Origin: Euglena gracilis
Lineage: Eukaryota; Euglenida; Euglenophyceae; Euglenales
DNA: 64,000 nucleotides
Assembly (NCBI GenBank): GCA_039621445.1
Contig: CP154956.1
Span: forward strand, 93,064,648-93,128,647
Direction of reading: 5' to 3'
Both the position numbers and the translations under genes were made by a program. This document shows, in pieces, positions 42,620 to 54,129 of this stretch. The notes beneath the pieces were generated by a model. It was not told where the DNA came from. It worked only from the letters and a program-made list of their open reading frames with translations, and searched no databases. The first letter of the stretch is position 1, and each line of letters opens with the position of its first letter.

Positions 42620-43389
42620 GTGCGCGCGCGCAGTAAGCGATAAGACTTTTTGTTGACCTCAGGGAAGGTCCGAAGAAGAGAATCCATTGATGGACGCAGG
42701 GTGGGATTCAACAAACCTTGACTGGTATCTTGGCAACCCTTTCTTCGTCTACGTCCACGTCTCCATCTACGTCTTTCCTGGACATCTGACCAAGCCCTGC
42801 ATGTTTCTGAAAAGGAATTTAAAACGTGCTGAAAGAATGTCATCAAAATCTGAGGGATTCCCACCTCTCTAGGGGCTCATTTTTGGGGTCGCAATGCTGA
42901 GGGGCGGTCTCATGTTGGGGGAGATCTATTTTTCACTTTTCGGGTGGGTTTTTTTTGAAAGTTGTCAGGTCTCATTTAGGGATCAATTTTTTGAAATTTG
43001 GCTGGAATAATTTGATGAAGTGCTGGCAAGCAGTATTTCTTAAGACAAAAATGATTTTTCAAGGGCGATCCAAGAGCCATCCCAGCATTTCCGAACAGGG
43101 TCGGAAATTTAAAAAAAAAGCGAACCCCCCATTTTTTTCGAGTTTGGGCGGACAAACAATGTTTCAGCGATGCCAGAAACCATTTTTTCACCCTGGAGTT
43201 GGCTTGTTTTTGCCGATTTTGCGGTATCATTTTTGTTCGGTCGGGAAGAAATTTGCTACAATGAATTTTTTAAGATTTTTCAGGCGCCTTGGAAAACATT
43301 AAAAGCCTTGGCCAAAAATGCCTAAATTACTTTTGTGCTGGTGAATCCTGGTTGGGCCCCAGTGTATTCTGAAAAAATACTGTCCCACG

Positions 43390-43720
43390 ACAACAACAAC
43401 AATAACAACAACAACAACATACACACACACAGTCATGCACATATATACATATACATATGAACGCACATATATGTGCATACATACACTACACACAGGCATG
43501 CACACGCACGCGCACACCCATGAACTCATGCTGCAAGCGCGCACACAGCAGAACACGCTTACACATTCACGCAACATGCACACACAAACACACACAAAAC
43601 AGGTCTCGCAAACGCATATGCACTCAGCACACAAACCCACACGCACAACACACATACACACGCACACACACACACACAAACACCGCAATACACAACACGC
43701 ACAACACCGCACACACACAG
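43390..43720 (+). repeat. CA-rich intron end
   Basis: ACACAC and GCACACAC repeats with interruptions run up to the acceptor CACACACAG at 43720. The frames within it are artefacts. Confidence 0.9.
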
Positions 43721-43864
43721 GTGCTGTGCCTGCTGGGGACCATCGCGGTGCCGTGGCCCGCGTACATGGGCGTCCCCCTCGGGGCGCTCAACGCCGTGTT
43801 CAACGTCGACGTCAATTTCCTGGCCTTCAACTGCTTCACCGGCCTTAGCGACATCGGCCGGGCG
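43721..43864 (+). CDS. Exon of a multi-pass membrane protein, WP-and-Cys module
   Basis: Acceptor cacacacag, donor GGGCG|GTGGTC, phase 0 to 0, 48 codons. Reads VLCLLGTIAVPWPAYMGVP, LGALNAVFNVDVNFLAFNCF and TGLSDIGRA. Large algal, stramenopile and other protist membrane proteins carry a conserved region with a hydrophobic run, Trp-Pro, an Asn-Val/Leu-Asp motif and a Cys, which this resembles. That link is from memory and was not tested. Codons are strongly GC-ending compared with the flanks. Confidence 0.55.
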
Positions 43865-44065
43865 GTGGTCAGGGATTCATTTCAGATCGCGGGGGGGGAT
43901 TTGGGGCGGGAAGTGGGGGGGGGGGCTTGCTGGAAGTGTGTGTGTGGTTGGGTAGGTGGGTGTGGATGGGTGTGGTGGGTGTTGGTGGGTGTGGGAGGGT
44001 GGGTGGGTGGGTGTGGGAGGGTGTGGGTGTGGGTGTGGGAGGGTGGGTGGGTGTGGGTGACACGC

Positions 44066-44145
44066 CTCCCTGGCCACGGTGTATGCGTGCGTGCCCATCG
44101 CTGTGGCCCTCCTGGCGGTGGCCGCCTTCGCCGCCCTGTGGTGTG
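44066..44145 (+). CDS. Hydrophobic coding-like segment without a visible acceptor
   Basis: The frame ATVYACVPIAVALLAVAAFA then ALWCVG forms a typical membrane span and sits just downstream of the previous exon. A TGA precedes it and no AG lies between that stop and the hydrophobic run. It therefore needs a non-standard junction, a sequencing error in the upstream G-rich repeat, or is no longer functional. Confidence 0.3.
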
Positions 44146-44286
44146 TGGGGCCCCCAAACCCCCCCTCAAAATAATGGGAGGGGGGTGGGGGAACATCCAC
44201 CTGCCCCTTCCCCACCCTGCCCCTCCCCAGGATGGAGGTGGGGGGAGGGTTGACCCCACCAGGGAGGGGGAAAATATGCACCGTGC

Positions 44287-44570
44287 AGTTTTGCAGTTTT
44301 TGCGGTTTTTGTGTTTTGGCTTTTTTTGCGCAGTTTTTGCAGTTTTTTGCAGTTTTTTGCAGTTGTTCTCGGGGGAAAACTGCACACAATAATTTTTTTG
44401 CAGTTTTTGCGGCAAATGAACAGTTTTTTGCAGCTTTTTGTCTTTGAGTCGGACTTTTTGGCAGAGAAGTGGAATTTTTCTAAGTTTTTTCCAGCAGAAT
44501 TCTGTACCCTCCAAAAGAATTTTTCTTGTACGTGCAGTTTTTGCAGTTTTTTTTTTGCAGTGCAGTTTTT
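44287..44570 (+). repeat. Array of TTTTTGCAG units
   Basis: Ten or more copies of T(4-8)GCAG, with T(4-8)GCGG variants. Each copy has the form of a 3' splice acceptor. Confidence 0.85.
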
Positions 44571-45270
44571 GACATGCCCGTGTGCATATTTTGCACCCCT
44601 TTGTTGCACAAGGCTTCTTGTCTGTTTATGGCCGGCATTGAATTCGCTTCTGGCCCAGTTTGCTGTCTGTGCCCAGTTTGCACCCCCCCCCCCCTGCCCC
44701 ACCCCACTAACCCACCACCGCTCATTGGGCTTTCGGCTTTAAGCCGAATTAAAGCCTTAAAGCCTAGCAATTGCCGAGTGGCGTGTGAGTGTATTCCAGC
44801 ACCACTCCAGCTGAATACCTGACCCCTCGAAGGTCGGGTGTTTTCTGCGGTCGAGGAGTCCCACCCCCCCCCATGGAAGGTCAGTTTATGGAGTACCCAC
44901 AACCCCTCCCCTCTCCCGGCGACCCCGACAAAGCAGCCCGGAACCAAACCTGTTGGAACCCATCATTTGGTCAAATGTTTATTCGGCCCCGAACGAATTT
45001 TCCCTGGCAACATGCCGTCGTGGGTACCAAGCTTTTTTAAGCAGGTTCGCACCTGCTATGGCAGGCACACCATAATACCAGGCACCCCCCAGCGATTGGC
45101 CCCGTGGACCCCGTGGGCGTTGTGGGGATGTCAACCCGCATCAGACCTTCCTGGACAGCCCTGCTCGGCCTGCTGCCAAAACCACCCCCCCCCCCGAGGG
45201 GGACGTGCCTGCTCCTCTTATAGAACTGTCAAAGGCCTTTACCCCTCGCTTTTCTGTTGCCGATCCGCAG

Positions 45271-45313
45271 GGGGTGGTACGCGTGCTGCCAGAGGCGCCG
45301 TGTGCCGCGGTCG
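45271..45313 (+). CDS. Short exon with consensus-like donor
   Basis: Acceptor gttgccgatccgcag, donor GCGGTCG|GTATGT, phase 0 to 1. Reads GVVRVLPEAPCAAV. Too short to classify; entry phase matches the exit of the 43.72-kb exon. Confidence 0.4.
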
Positions 45314-46113
45314 GTATGTGGCTGGTCAGGCTCCGGCAGGACAGCCTCAGGCCAGGACGTCTTTCCTGCCCCCCCCCCCACCCCCAGCCCCCCAGCAGAG
45401 GTCATGAGCGGGGGACACCCTCCTTACAGCGAACCCTGACCCCGGCGTTTCAATCTACCAGGAAGACAGGTTTGAGGCGTTTCCAGAAATGCACGCCGGC
45501 ATGCTTTGCGTGCACGGAAAATTGGTGTGTGCCAGTATGCCAAAGAGAATGTTTTTTCAACTGTTGCTTTTACTCACCTGTTCACCCGACATTGGGCGCA
45601 GCCCACATTCCACCTATCATTTATGTTTTTGGTTTCTTTTTTTTGATGAAAAATTGATTGCCCCTGCCGCTGGAAGCGGGTTGCAGGAGTGGAAGGGTAA
45701 TGACGGGAAAATCTGGGCTGGGTTGATATTCTAAAACTTTCTGATCATCGAAATAGTTATCATACAACACCCTCGCTGGAAAAACACCTGCCATCTTGGT
45801 CCAGGGTTCAGGTAGGGGGGTCCGAGGAAAAAAATTGGGGTTTTTGGGTTCTTTCTCCGAGTGTGGACTATGCCCGATGGTCCGAACCATGGAGGTCTGC
45901 CCAGAAGTTTCCCAAATGGTAGTTTTTTTTTTGATTTTTGGCTTTTTCGGGTCATTTTGGCATGTGCCAAGGTTTAGACCAAGCTTGACCCACCCCAGCT
46001 GACTGCACCAAACCCTTCGGTTCACCTCCTCTGGATGGAGGGACAGACTGGCCTCCCAAGGTTCCTCCGTACAGACGATACTCAGATTTGCACTGCCTTT
46101 TTCTGTTTTGCAG

Positions 46114-46281
46114 TCAAAATACTGTGTTGGGCAGTGGTTTGTGGCATGGATGTGCAACGTCACATTTTTTTGGTATTGTGCCAGAACCTGCCAGTGGTTC
46201 ATAACGCTACTGCTCCTGTTGGCCTACATTGTCTATCCTGTGCAGGCTGAGCCACACGTTTTCCAACTATCGGACACTTGA
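46114..46281 (+). CDS. Cys/Trp-rich exon with transmembrane segment, open to a stop
   Basis: Acceptor tttttctgttttgcag, phase 0. Reads SKYCVGQWFVAWMCNVTFFW, YCARTCQWFITLLLLLAYIV, YPVQAEPHVFQLSDT, then TGA. Aromatic/Cys-rich start, then a membrane span. It either ends a protein here or splices out at CCT|GTGCAG (46228) before the stop. An overlapping 193-codon minus frame exists but has no signals. Confidence 0.45.
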   Translation, partial: SKYCVGQWFVAWMCNVTFFWYCARTCQWFITLLLLLAYIVYPVQAEPHVFQLSDT

Positions 46282-47553
46282 GTTTGGAATTTTGAACAAA
46301 ATGAAGATCATGCCAAGTTTTGTTGTCCCTTGCGGACACCTTCCCGACAACCTTCCCAGACACTATTATTATTGATTATTGATCCCTAATGAACAGGAAA
46401 TTTAGACCCCATAGGCATTTTCGTTGAGACCTCGTGGACACTTCTGCGTGAGACTGGTGACCTTTTTCTGGGTGGATGGAAAAGGCTGCAAGGAGCAGAC
46501 CAGACCTCTACAAACTCTGTATTTTGCTATTGGGTTGTGAGGTGCAGATAAATAAACTTTTAGGGTAAAATGGTATTAACACGGCTAATTGGTGGGCTGG
46601 ACCCCCTTTTTTGGCAAATGAGGGGGAGGGGGAAATGCCACCCGGGCCACATCTTTAAGAATAGCAAACCCCAGAAAACAGGGCTTTTCTTTTGTCGGGT
46701 TTCACAAAACAGAAAGGTCTGAAATGATTTCCCAACGTTCAGGAAAAAAAAACTGGAAAAAAGCTGTGTGGTTCATCACCAGGTGACCTGGCACACAAAA
46801 TGGATAATACCATCTGGTTTTGACGAATCACAGATCGTTCTGGTTGATGAACGTGCAACATCGTTCACTCAAGGCCTTTTTCTTGAAAAGCAACAACTTC
46901 TTCCGGAAAAGTATTTTCCATCAATTTTTGGGTGGACAAGCTTGGTATGGTACATGGGATGGGGGATGTCCAGGCCCCCCCCCTGTCTGGTCCCACAGTT
47001 GGCGTTTTTTGTTGTTTTTTTTGAAGAAAAAAAATTCAAAAGCCCCCCAAAAAACTGTTTTTTGTTTTTTTTTTGTTTTTTTTAATGACTTTTTTGAAGG
47101 TGACTACAGAGCCCCGATTGTTTTTGAAAAGCAGTGCATCCCATCACATTCGCTGTTCTGCCTCTGCTGGCCTGGCCTCTGGCATGATGCGCAGTGATCA
47201 CAAAGCATTTTTTTTCTGGTTCATTGAAAACAAAAAATGCGGCTTTAGGAAGACTTTCAGACGAGGTTGCTTGTCTCCTGGAGTTGCTGTCAGAGAAAAA
47301 TTTTGAAAGCTAATGTAAAGTGTGGCCATCTGTGTGAATGTATGAAATTCCAATGCAAGACACCGAGGAACAGCTTTGGAGCAGTCGTTGGATAATACCT
47401 TCGCCTCCCACATTGGGAAACTGTGAGAGCTAGCTTTGCCCCACCTTTTGGGTGGGAAGATGCGAAGTCATCTTGTACGATCAATATGTAGACTCTTGAA
47501 GACATTCCCACCAATTCCATTTGAATCTTAGCATCTGCTGTGAAAAAAAAAAT
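46282..47553. other. Spacer, nothing identified
   Basis: AT-rich DNA with homopolymers; short frames on both strands without splice support. No repeat family recognised before 47554. Confidence 0.35.
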
Positions 47554-47853
47554 CAGGGCGGTCCATGAGGGACGGGAAGTTTTTTTTTTAGGACCGCCCT
47601 TTAAGGACCGCCCTTGGGCTTCAGGGACGGCCAACGGCCGATCCGGGAATTGAACGGGGGCCAAAAAATCAAAAAGTTGAAGAACGCATTTTTTGATGTT
47701 TTGGGTGAATGGGCTATGGTCCAAGGATGCCAGAAATCACTTTTTTCCCCGAAGTGGACCCATTTTTCGCCAAAATATGGCCATTTTTTCGTCCATTGTT
47801 GCGATGAATTTTTCATTGACGGGAAGTTTTATTTTTTTGTTAAGGACCGCCTG
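47554..47853. mobile_element. hAT-like MITE, CAGGGCGGTCC family, copy 4
   Basis: Left CAGGGCGGTCC, right GGACCGCCTG (one C short). The left flank gtg(A)nt and right flank gtgaaatt are compatible with a duplicated target altered by poly-A growth. Interior blocks CGGCCGATCCGGGAATTGAA, GTTTTGGGTGAATGGGC and GGATGCCAGAAATCAC are collinear with the other copies. Confidence 0.65.
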
Positions 47854-49603
47854 GTGAAATTTTAAGTTCCTTGGTTCAGATTGTTTCAGACAGGTTTCCC
47901 TGCAAATTGTCCATCAGGGCCTAAATAATTTCACAGTCAGAGGGTCAATTATTCATGTCCCCGGGCCCTATAGAAAATTCCTCCATTCTCCCATTTCCTG
48001 CCCGGCGGGGGCCAACGAAAATGTCCGGCCGGTTCCAACAATTGTGTCTGTCAGCTGTACTAGGGTACCTATGGCGTTCTGCTGTCCAACGGTCCCCCTC
48101 CTCAAGCTCTCATTATTTTCTACCAAATCAACGGAAAAGAAATTCTGTTTCATCACCACAGTGAAGGAAATTTTCTGCACAATTTGACCACCCTCCCCCC
48201 CCAAAAAAAACAAACAGTTTGCCCAGTTATTTCATTTTTGTACACTGTCATTTAGGCCATCATCATCAGTTCGTTTAGGCTCTGCACCGTTCGCACACAC
48301 TTTTCTTTTCAGGGTGGATTCAATTGTGTGGAGAAAAATCCAACAGGCGGCTGCTCGAAAGGGTGGCTGATTTTACCCTTTTTTTGCAGTTGTCGCCTTT
48401 TTTTTCGCGTAGCCCATCAAATCTATGGTTTCCAAGGTTGTGGTCATTTCAAAGCTAAAATGGGATAAAAAAATTCAGCCTAATTGGCATCAACGCCTCC
48501 AGTCAAGGGTTTTCCGTTTCTTTTGGTGAAATTTGTTTGAAGACCAATCGTTAAGGGTAGGATTATTGGACAGCACAGCCCGGGCATATGGGACAAGATC
48601 CGGGGGGGGGGGGCAAGATCGGGGAGGCCAGGATTTTGCTTTCGCTTTGGGACAAGTTCGGGAGTGGGGTCAAGGTCGGTGGGGACCAAGTATAATAACC
48701 CGCTATCTACAGGCGACAAGCACCCATCACCCAAATGCAAACCAGCGAACTCATTCATTCATATTTTTTACCAGTGGCTGGGTCAGTCTGTCGTTGTCTC
48801 GCTGCGCCATTTCATTGCACTGCTGCCGTGCCCAGACCAGGCTTCGATGAAGACATTGCCCCTGGAGCTAAACATGCAACCACGTCCCAAGTCTCCAGCG
48901 ATAGATGTTTTTTGCATATTTTTTGTTTTTTGCCGTCATTTATTTCGTTCCAATTTCATTTTCTCAGGCGGCCAATCTCACATTTGAGCTTGTTCATGTT
49001 GGTGTGTGTAATTGCGCAGCTTTTCAACTCTTTGGCTTCTCGAGATTCGGCACTGTGTTTTTAAACTTCTGGTCACACTCCTGTCAATGTGTGGATCACC
49101 ACCATCCTTCGGGGGCCGAAACCCAGGCGAAAGGACAAAATTTGAGGTTTTTGGTCCTCCGAGACATGACACCAAGTTTTGATCTAGTTTTGTCCCCACC
49201 GCCGGGTTTGAGCCCAACTGTGAAAGCTTCAAAAAAGATTAACTAATTTTGGTTCACTTGCACAATGCATTTTTTTCAAGGGTTAATTTTTTTTTGATTT
49301 TGATTTTTAATATTTTATTTTGATTTTGATTTTATTGCCATTTATTTTTGATGTTTCAGGGGTAATAGATGGTTTTCACTGACTTAATTGTGAAATGCCG
49401 GTGGAGTCGGCCCAGATAGCCTGTCCCTTTCCCATGCTATTGTCGAAATTTGACCGTGTCGAACTGTACCAAACACCAAAATTTCATTTCTTTGGTGTTG
49501 TTCCCAAGTCCAGATTTCGTTCTAGTTCTCAGTGTAATGCTTTTTTTGCCAGGCACCACTGCTATCTCTCAACTCCCCCACCCCCAAATAATGATGCCTG
49601 CAG
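47854..49603. other. Long intronic stretch, nothing firm
   Basis: Mixed composition with a T-rich run near 49270-49360. Some frames are protein-like for 20 to 30 codons (for example near 48770 and 48990) but none has both splice sites. Confidence 0.3.
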
Positions 49604-49690
49604 CCGAGGAGGAGGGAAGCATCGCCCACTGCTTCACCGCCACCCGCCTCGGCATGTTCATCGTGAGCGTGGTCTACATCGCGGCCTGGG
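49604..49690 (+). CDS. Membrane-span exon, symmetric 1-1
   Basis: Acceptor atgatgcctgcag, donor GCCTGGG|GTCCAG, 87 nt, phase 1 to 1. Reads EEEGSIAHCFTATRLGMF then IVSVVYIAAW. An acidic start, one Cys and a membrane helix. Joined in phase to 50281 it would continue the helix into a positively charged stretch. Confidence 0.55.
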
Positions 49691-50280
49691 GTCCAGAGGG
49701 CCGCTGGCCTCAATTTCAGGACCACCACGAGTTCAATTCAGTTTCTCTTTGAGTTCTGCCAGTCCCCAGGTTTGCGATTTGCCGAATATATGTTTGTTTT
49801 AAGTTTGGGGACCCAGGAAAGTGGGTCCAACCCCCCCAGGGGTGGGGGGTGGGGTCGGCCCAAGTGGGTACCCTCGGAGAGGTCCTTCATTTTTGGCGCA
49901 AAGCGTCCATTTTGGACTTTAAGTTTGACCCTGGAAGGGTTTTTTTTTCAGTCTATCAGGTATTTTTATGGATTTTTTATCCCGGAAAATAATTGAAAAT
50001 TGAAAATGAAAACAAATATGAATAAATAGAAATAAAAAAAAATAAATAAAATTCATAAAACAAAAAAATACATTTGCGATCCGTGTGTCTCCCAGCCATG
50101 GGTGGGGTGGAGGTTCGACCCCGGTCCAAAACCCGCATCGCAACCGCGATTGTTTTTTTCGCGGTTTTTTGCACTCGCGCAATTATTTGGGGGGGGGGTC
50201 TCCCATGGGGAGTGCCCGCCCAAATCATTGCGCGAGTGCAACAAGGTCCTCCTGCCGTGCGGCGGCCCCCTGCGGGAGAG

Positions 50281-50354
50281 TGGTATTGCCTGGCTGGGCG
50301 CTGCGGGCCCTGCACCGCCGCAAGCTGGCGGACGACCTCCAGACCTCGGAGGCG
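50281..50354 (+). CDS. Cytosolic exon after the membrane span
   Basis: Acceptor ctgcgggagag, phase 1 entry. Reads VLPGWALRALHRRKLADDLQ then TSEA up to a possible donor GAGGCG|GTGGAT. The frame stays open further. The Pro-Gly followed by Arg/Lys-rich helix suits the inner side of a membrane span. The donor is the weakest part of the call. Confidence 0.4.
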
Positions 50355-51089
50355 GTGGATCGCCTTGCGCAGGGGCCCCCGTGGCCATCGAGGGCTGGCG
50401 CATATGAGCGGGGGTGGTGTCATTGCCTCGATATGAATCGGGGGGAAACCCGCGAAATACTGTTGTTTAGGTGCCAAGAATGAGAGTTCTTATTCAGGAA
50501 AACAATTTCATACAAAAAAGCGTGGTGAGATTTCCTTTTTATTTATATTTTATTTCCGTTTCGGTATCCACTTTTCAGGCGTGGGTCAAGCTCCGCCACA
50601 TGGCGCAGGCAGGAGGTTCAACGACGTCGACGTATCAGCACGCAGGAAAAGAAGGTTTAGGGTTCCTTTAAGCCAGCTCCTGTCCCTGGCTGGCTCTTTG
50701 CCGGGTACCAGCCCTCGTCGTGGTACTGGGAATTCGTCATCCACATCAGGTATGCCTCCCTCCCGTTTCGGATGCCGAGGTAGTTAAGCGTAGCATTTGG
50801 CCTCTTTGTGGAATCTTTTTCTTTGAAGAGAGGTCTCTGGGCTGTAAAATGCCCGCAACAGGCCAGCGCTTTCAAAAAGTCAAGCAGCGTTTGTCACCTG
50901 GTACAAGAGGTTGAACACCCTCATACAGCCCCATCTTCCTTCGAACAAAAGGGTCTATGGCCGCAATGGGAACATATCATATTGCACTTGTGAGCCCATT
51001 TTTTCGCATTGGTTTTCGCTGGGCACTGGGGACGATGTTGCTGAGCTCCGGAAATCCAACAAACCTGAGGTGGGCGGAAAGGAACACAT

Positions 51090-51640
51090 GCAAGATTTAC
51101 GTGATTTTAGAAAAAAAACATTTCTAATAAAAAATTTTATACGTGATTTTACGTGATTTTACGTGATTTACGTGATTTTTGAAAAAATGGGTTTCGGTGA
51201 TCATACGTGATTTTACGTGATTTTACGTGCCACGTTTTTATGAAAAACCCTGCCCCTCCGGTGTTTGAACCGCGATTCCATTTTCGCTGCTCTTTTCTTT
51301 TACTTGAATTTTTCCTTGGTTCAGCATCACCACTATCAGACCCAGACATTTAATCTGAAAAGGAGAAAAAAGAAGACAACCCACCAAATAAAGAAAGAAG
51401 GAGTAGGACGAGGAGAAGGAGCAATGATTTTGGTGTCTGCTTTCCATTTGGAGATGATGGCATATGCTCTGAAAGTGACATATTGGCATCAAAGTAGTAC
51501 AATTTTCCTCGCTTTTCTGCAAAACCGAAAAATTTTGACCCTGAAAAAAATCACGTTAAATCACGTAAAACCACGTAAAACCACGTAAAATCACGTATGG
51601 GATTTTGGGTTCCGATCACGTTTTTTTGAAAAACCCTGGG
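51090..51640. repeat. ACGTGATTTT iterated motif, two opposed clusters
   Basis: 51095-51240 has about seven ACGTGATTTT units. 51545-51620 has five AAATCACGT / AAACCACGT units in the opposite sense. Both clusters are followed by CACGTTTTTNTGAAAAACCC then TG. About 300 unrelated bases lie between them. Confidence 0.75.
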
Positions 51641-52254
51641 AGAGGGTAACCCCTGATGATTTCCGCAATATTTTTTTGAAAATTTTGAAATTTCTGAAAT
51701 TTTTGATATTTCTTTTGTCTTGGCTGTCGGCCGGTGCACTGTCCCGGTCCGGTGGGTCTGGGTCTGGGGTCTGCGTCCGGGTCTGGGTCGGGGTGCAAGG
51801 CCGCCGGTGAGGTCAAGGTGTTGTTACTCAAGCCGCAGGGCACCCCATCCATCCCCCAGGCAGAGTTTTTCCAGCCCCGAACCAGGGGTATTTTTTAAGG
51901 TGAAAATTTTCAAAAAAAACTTGAATTTTTTGGTTTTTCGGTTTTATGAGACATTTTTCAAGTTTTTAGGGCATCTTTTTTCCAAGGAAGTCCAAGGGCC
52001 ATTACAGCATCGAATGAGGCCCGAAATCGAAAAGTTGAAACCCCCCATTTTTTTGAGTTTGAGTGAATAGAGAATATTCCAGCGATGCCAGAAATGATTT
52101 TCCCCCCGGAGTTGGCTTATTTTTGCTGAGTTTTTTGCGATTTCATTTTCGGATCAAATTTCGAAATTTTGCCGAAATGATTTTTTTAGGGCGTTTTGAG
52201 GCTTTTTAATATTTTTAAGGCATTTTGGCCAAAAGTTTTAAAGGGTGTTTTCAG

Positions 52255-52415
52255 TCAAATTTGGGGTCGAAAAAAGTTCGGCATTTTGCGCCGAAAAGAG
52301 GCCAGAAAAACCCAGGCTGACTGGAGGCAGGGAAAACCCTCCGGTCAGCCTGACCTCTTCCCCTCTCCCCTCAAGGATTCCAAATTTAGAAAATCCCTGA
52401 TCAAAAGTATCCCCC
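52255..52415 (+). repeat. Dispersed repeat, partner of 29990-30200
   Basis: AATTTGGGGTCGAAAAAAGT, CATTTTGCGCCGAAAAGAGG, CTGACTGGAGGCAGGGAAAA and GGTCAGCCTGACCTCTTCCC, all found inverted at 30.0-30.15 kb. Weaker similarity at 53810-54040. Confidence 0.65.
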
Positions 52416-52654
52416 TTGCCCCAGACCCCCCCCCCTCCCCATTGACGAGGTTTATTTATTTCCAGCTGCCCAAAGGACGGCTCCACGAAAATGGATTTTT
52501 GACGCAAATGGGTCGGAAAAAGGCTGGCCAGGGCAAATTTTGGGACAAGAAATTGATGTTTCGATAAGTGGCAGGTTTTTGAGCGTCCTTACGATTTCGA
52601 CCTTTTTAGAGCCCAGGTCGACCCCCAGGCAGGCCTAGTTTCAGCCCAGGGATA

Positions 52655-52769
52655 TCTATAGGGGGGGGTCTGCCAGCAGCTTTTTTTCAGCCAGCCCAAA
52701 TTTTCTAGCCTGTGAGCTGGACCCCCTCCTGGGGGGTCACTAAGCGACGCCATGGTGTGTGTGTGTTTG

Positions 52770-52807
<38 letters not shown>

Positions 52808-52935
52808 TGGGCGGGTGGGTGGGTGGGTGGGTGGGTGTGTGTTGTGTGTGTCTGTGTGTGTGTGTGTTTGTTGTGTGTGTTTGTTGTGTGTGTGTGTGTG
52901 TGGACCCCCTGGGGGGGGTTCGCTAAGCAATGCCC
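52655..52935 (+). repeat. Dispersed block split by a TG microsatellite
   Basis: TCTGCCAGCAGCTTTTTTTC then AGCCAGCCCAAATTTTCTAG and GAGCTGGACCCCC; CTAAGCGACGCCATGG precedes a 150-base GT/GGGTGG array, and GGACCCCCTGGGGGG with CGCTAAGCAATGCC follows it. Confidence 0.6.
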
Positions 52936-52943
52936 TGGTCCAG

Positions 52944-53103
52944 GGCTTGGACCCTGGCTGTCGTGCGCTGCCCGCGGTGCGCAGGAAGCTGGCCGTCTGC
53001 GTGGCGGTGGCTGGCCGGCCGGGCGGCGCGGAGGTGCAGCTGCTGGCGGTGCTGGGGCTGCTGGGGCTGGCGCTGCTGCTGCACGCGACGGTCGCCCCGC
53101 ACG
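52944..53103 (+). CDS. Membrane-protein exon, basic segment plus Leu-rich span
   Basis: Acceptor gccctggtccag, donor CCGCACG|GTCGGC, phase 0 to 1. Reads GLDPGCRALPAVRRKLAVCV, AVAGRPGGAEVQLLAVLGLL, GLALLLHATVAPH. A charged stretch, a first hydrophobic run, a Gly/Pro turn, then a Leu-rich helix ending before His/Pro. In the large protist membrane proteins mentioned at 43.72 kb a comparable Arg-Lys-Leu, hydrophobic, turn, hydrophobic, Pro order is found near the C-terminus (from memory). Confidence 0.55.
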
Positions 53104-53339
53104 GTCGGCCTCCCCCCCCCCCCGCCCCTCCGCCGTGTGCCGTGGCGTTGGAATAGGGCCAGTGAATGGGGGAATGGGGGTTAAACTGGAGAGCAAGCGT
53201 AAATTCCGATTTGCAAGAAAAATGTGCTATGACAGTGATTTACGCAAAATTCAGATACCCACGCATGCTGTGCCTCTGCATGTATGTGCATACTCATGTA
53301 CACATATTACGAGGGATGTATTTGCACCTGCACACACAC

Positions 53340-53410
53340 TCACGTGTGTGTGCGCGCGCACGTGTGTGTGTGTGTGTCCGGTGTGTGTGTGTGTGTGTCC
53401 GTTGTGCGTG
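53340..53410 (+). repeat. TG/CG microsatellite
   Basis: ACGTGTGTGTGCGCGCGCAC then GTGTGTG runs with CCG interruptions. Confidence 0.9.
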
Positions 53411-54129
53411 CAAATGATGTTCATATTCCCTCCCCCTTTTCGAAGCACCGGCTTTGTCTAAGCATCACCCCTCGTCTATTATTTCCATTATTATTTATGG
53501 GATCTGTTTTTCTGAACACTTTCTGATAAGATTGCGCCAAAAATGATCCACAGAATCTCCAAAGTTTGATGTGATGCATCGTTGTGGCGTATGCTTTCAG
53601 GCATGTCATATTTCAGCGTGGTCCATGTACAGGCAGTCTGTTCTATTTCGGTGCAAAAAAATGCCGTATTTTTTCTGTTTTTCCTGCCTTTGATAAATAC
53701 GTCCGTCGTTCTGTCTCGGCAGAGGACGATGACGACAACCAGATGGAGACTTTCTCCTTGGGGTGCAGGCTATGGCTACGCCATTCGTTCCTGGGGGGAG
53801 GCAGGGATTATTTAAAGGTTGGATCCCCAGGAGGGAGAGAAGGGGGGGTGGAAGGTGTGTGTTCCGCTGGACCCCCCCCCTGGGGGTGGAGGGCCGGGCC
53901 AATTGGTTCCAATCAGAGGGGAATACCAATTGGCCAATCCCTCTATTTTCGACACAAGGCGCTATTTTTTTTATGGAACTCAAAATTGACCCCCAAAACG
54001 AGTTCCTCCTCCCTCCCCCGGTCGTAATAAAATTTCTGGACGGGGGGTGGGCGGTTTCCCCAATGTGTTTGTGGTGAACACCCCGCTGGTTCGGGGGCTC
54101 CATCCAAACGTAATTCTAAGGCCTGGCCC

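Noticed and set aside
45621-46202. 193-codon minus-strand frame
   Set aside because: Lysine/proline-rich with poly-A derived runs, and overlaps a + strand exon with a good acceptor. No recognisable domain.
50050-50140. B-box-like GGTTCGACCCC near 50120
   Set aside because: No A-box, no paired arms around it; a single matching word is not enough to call a tRNA or SINE.
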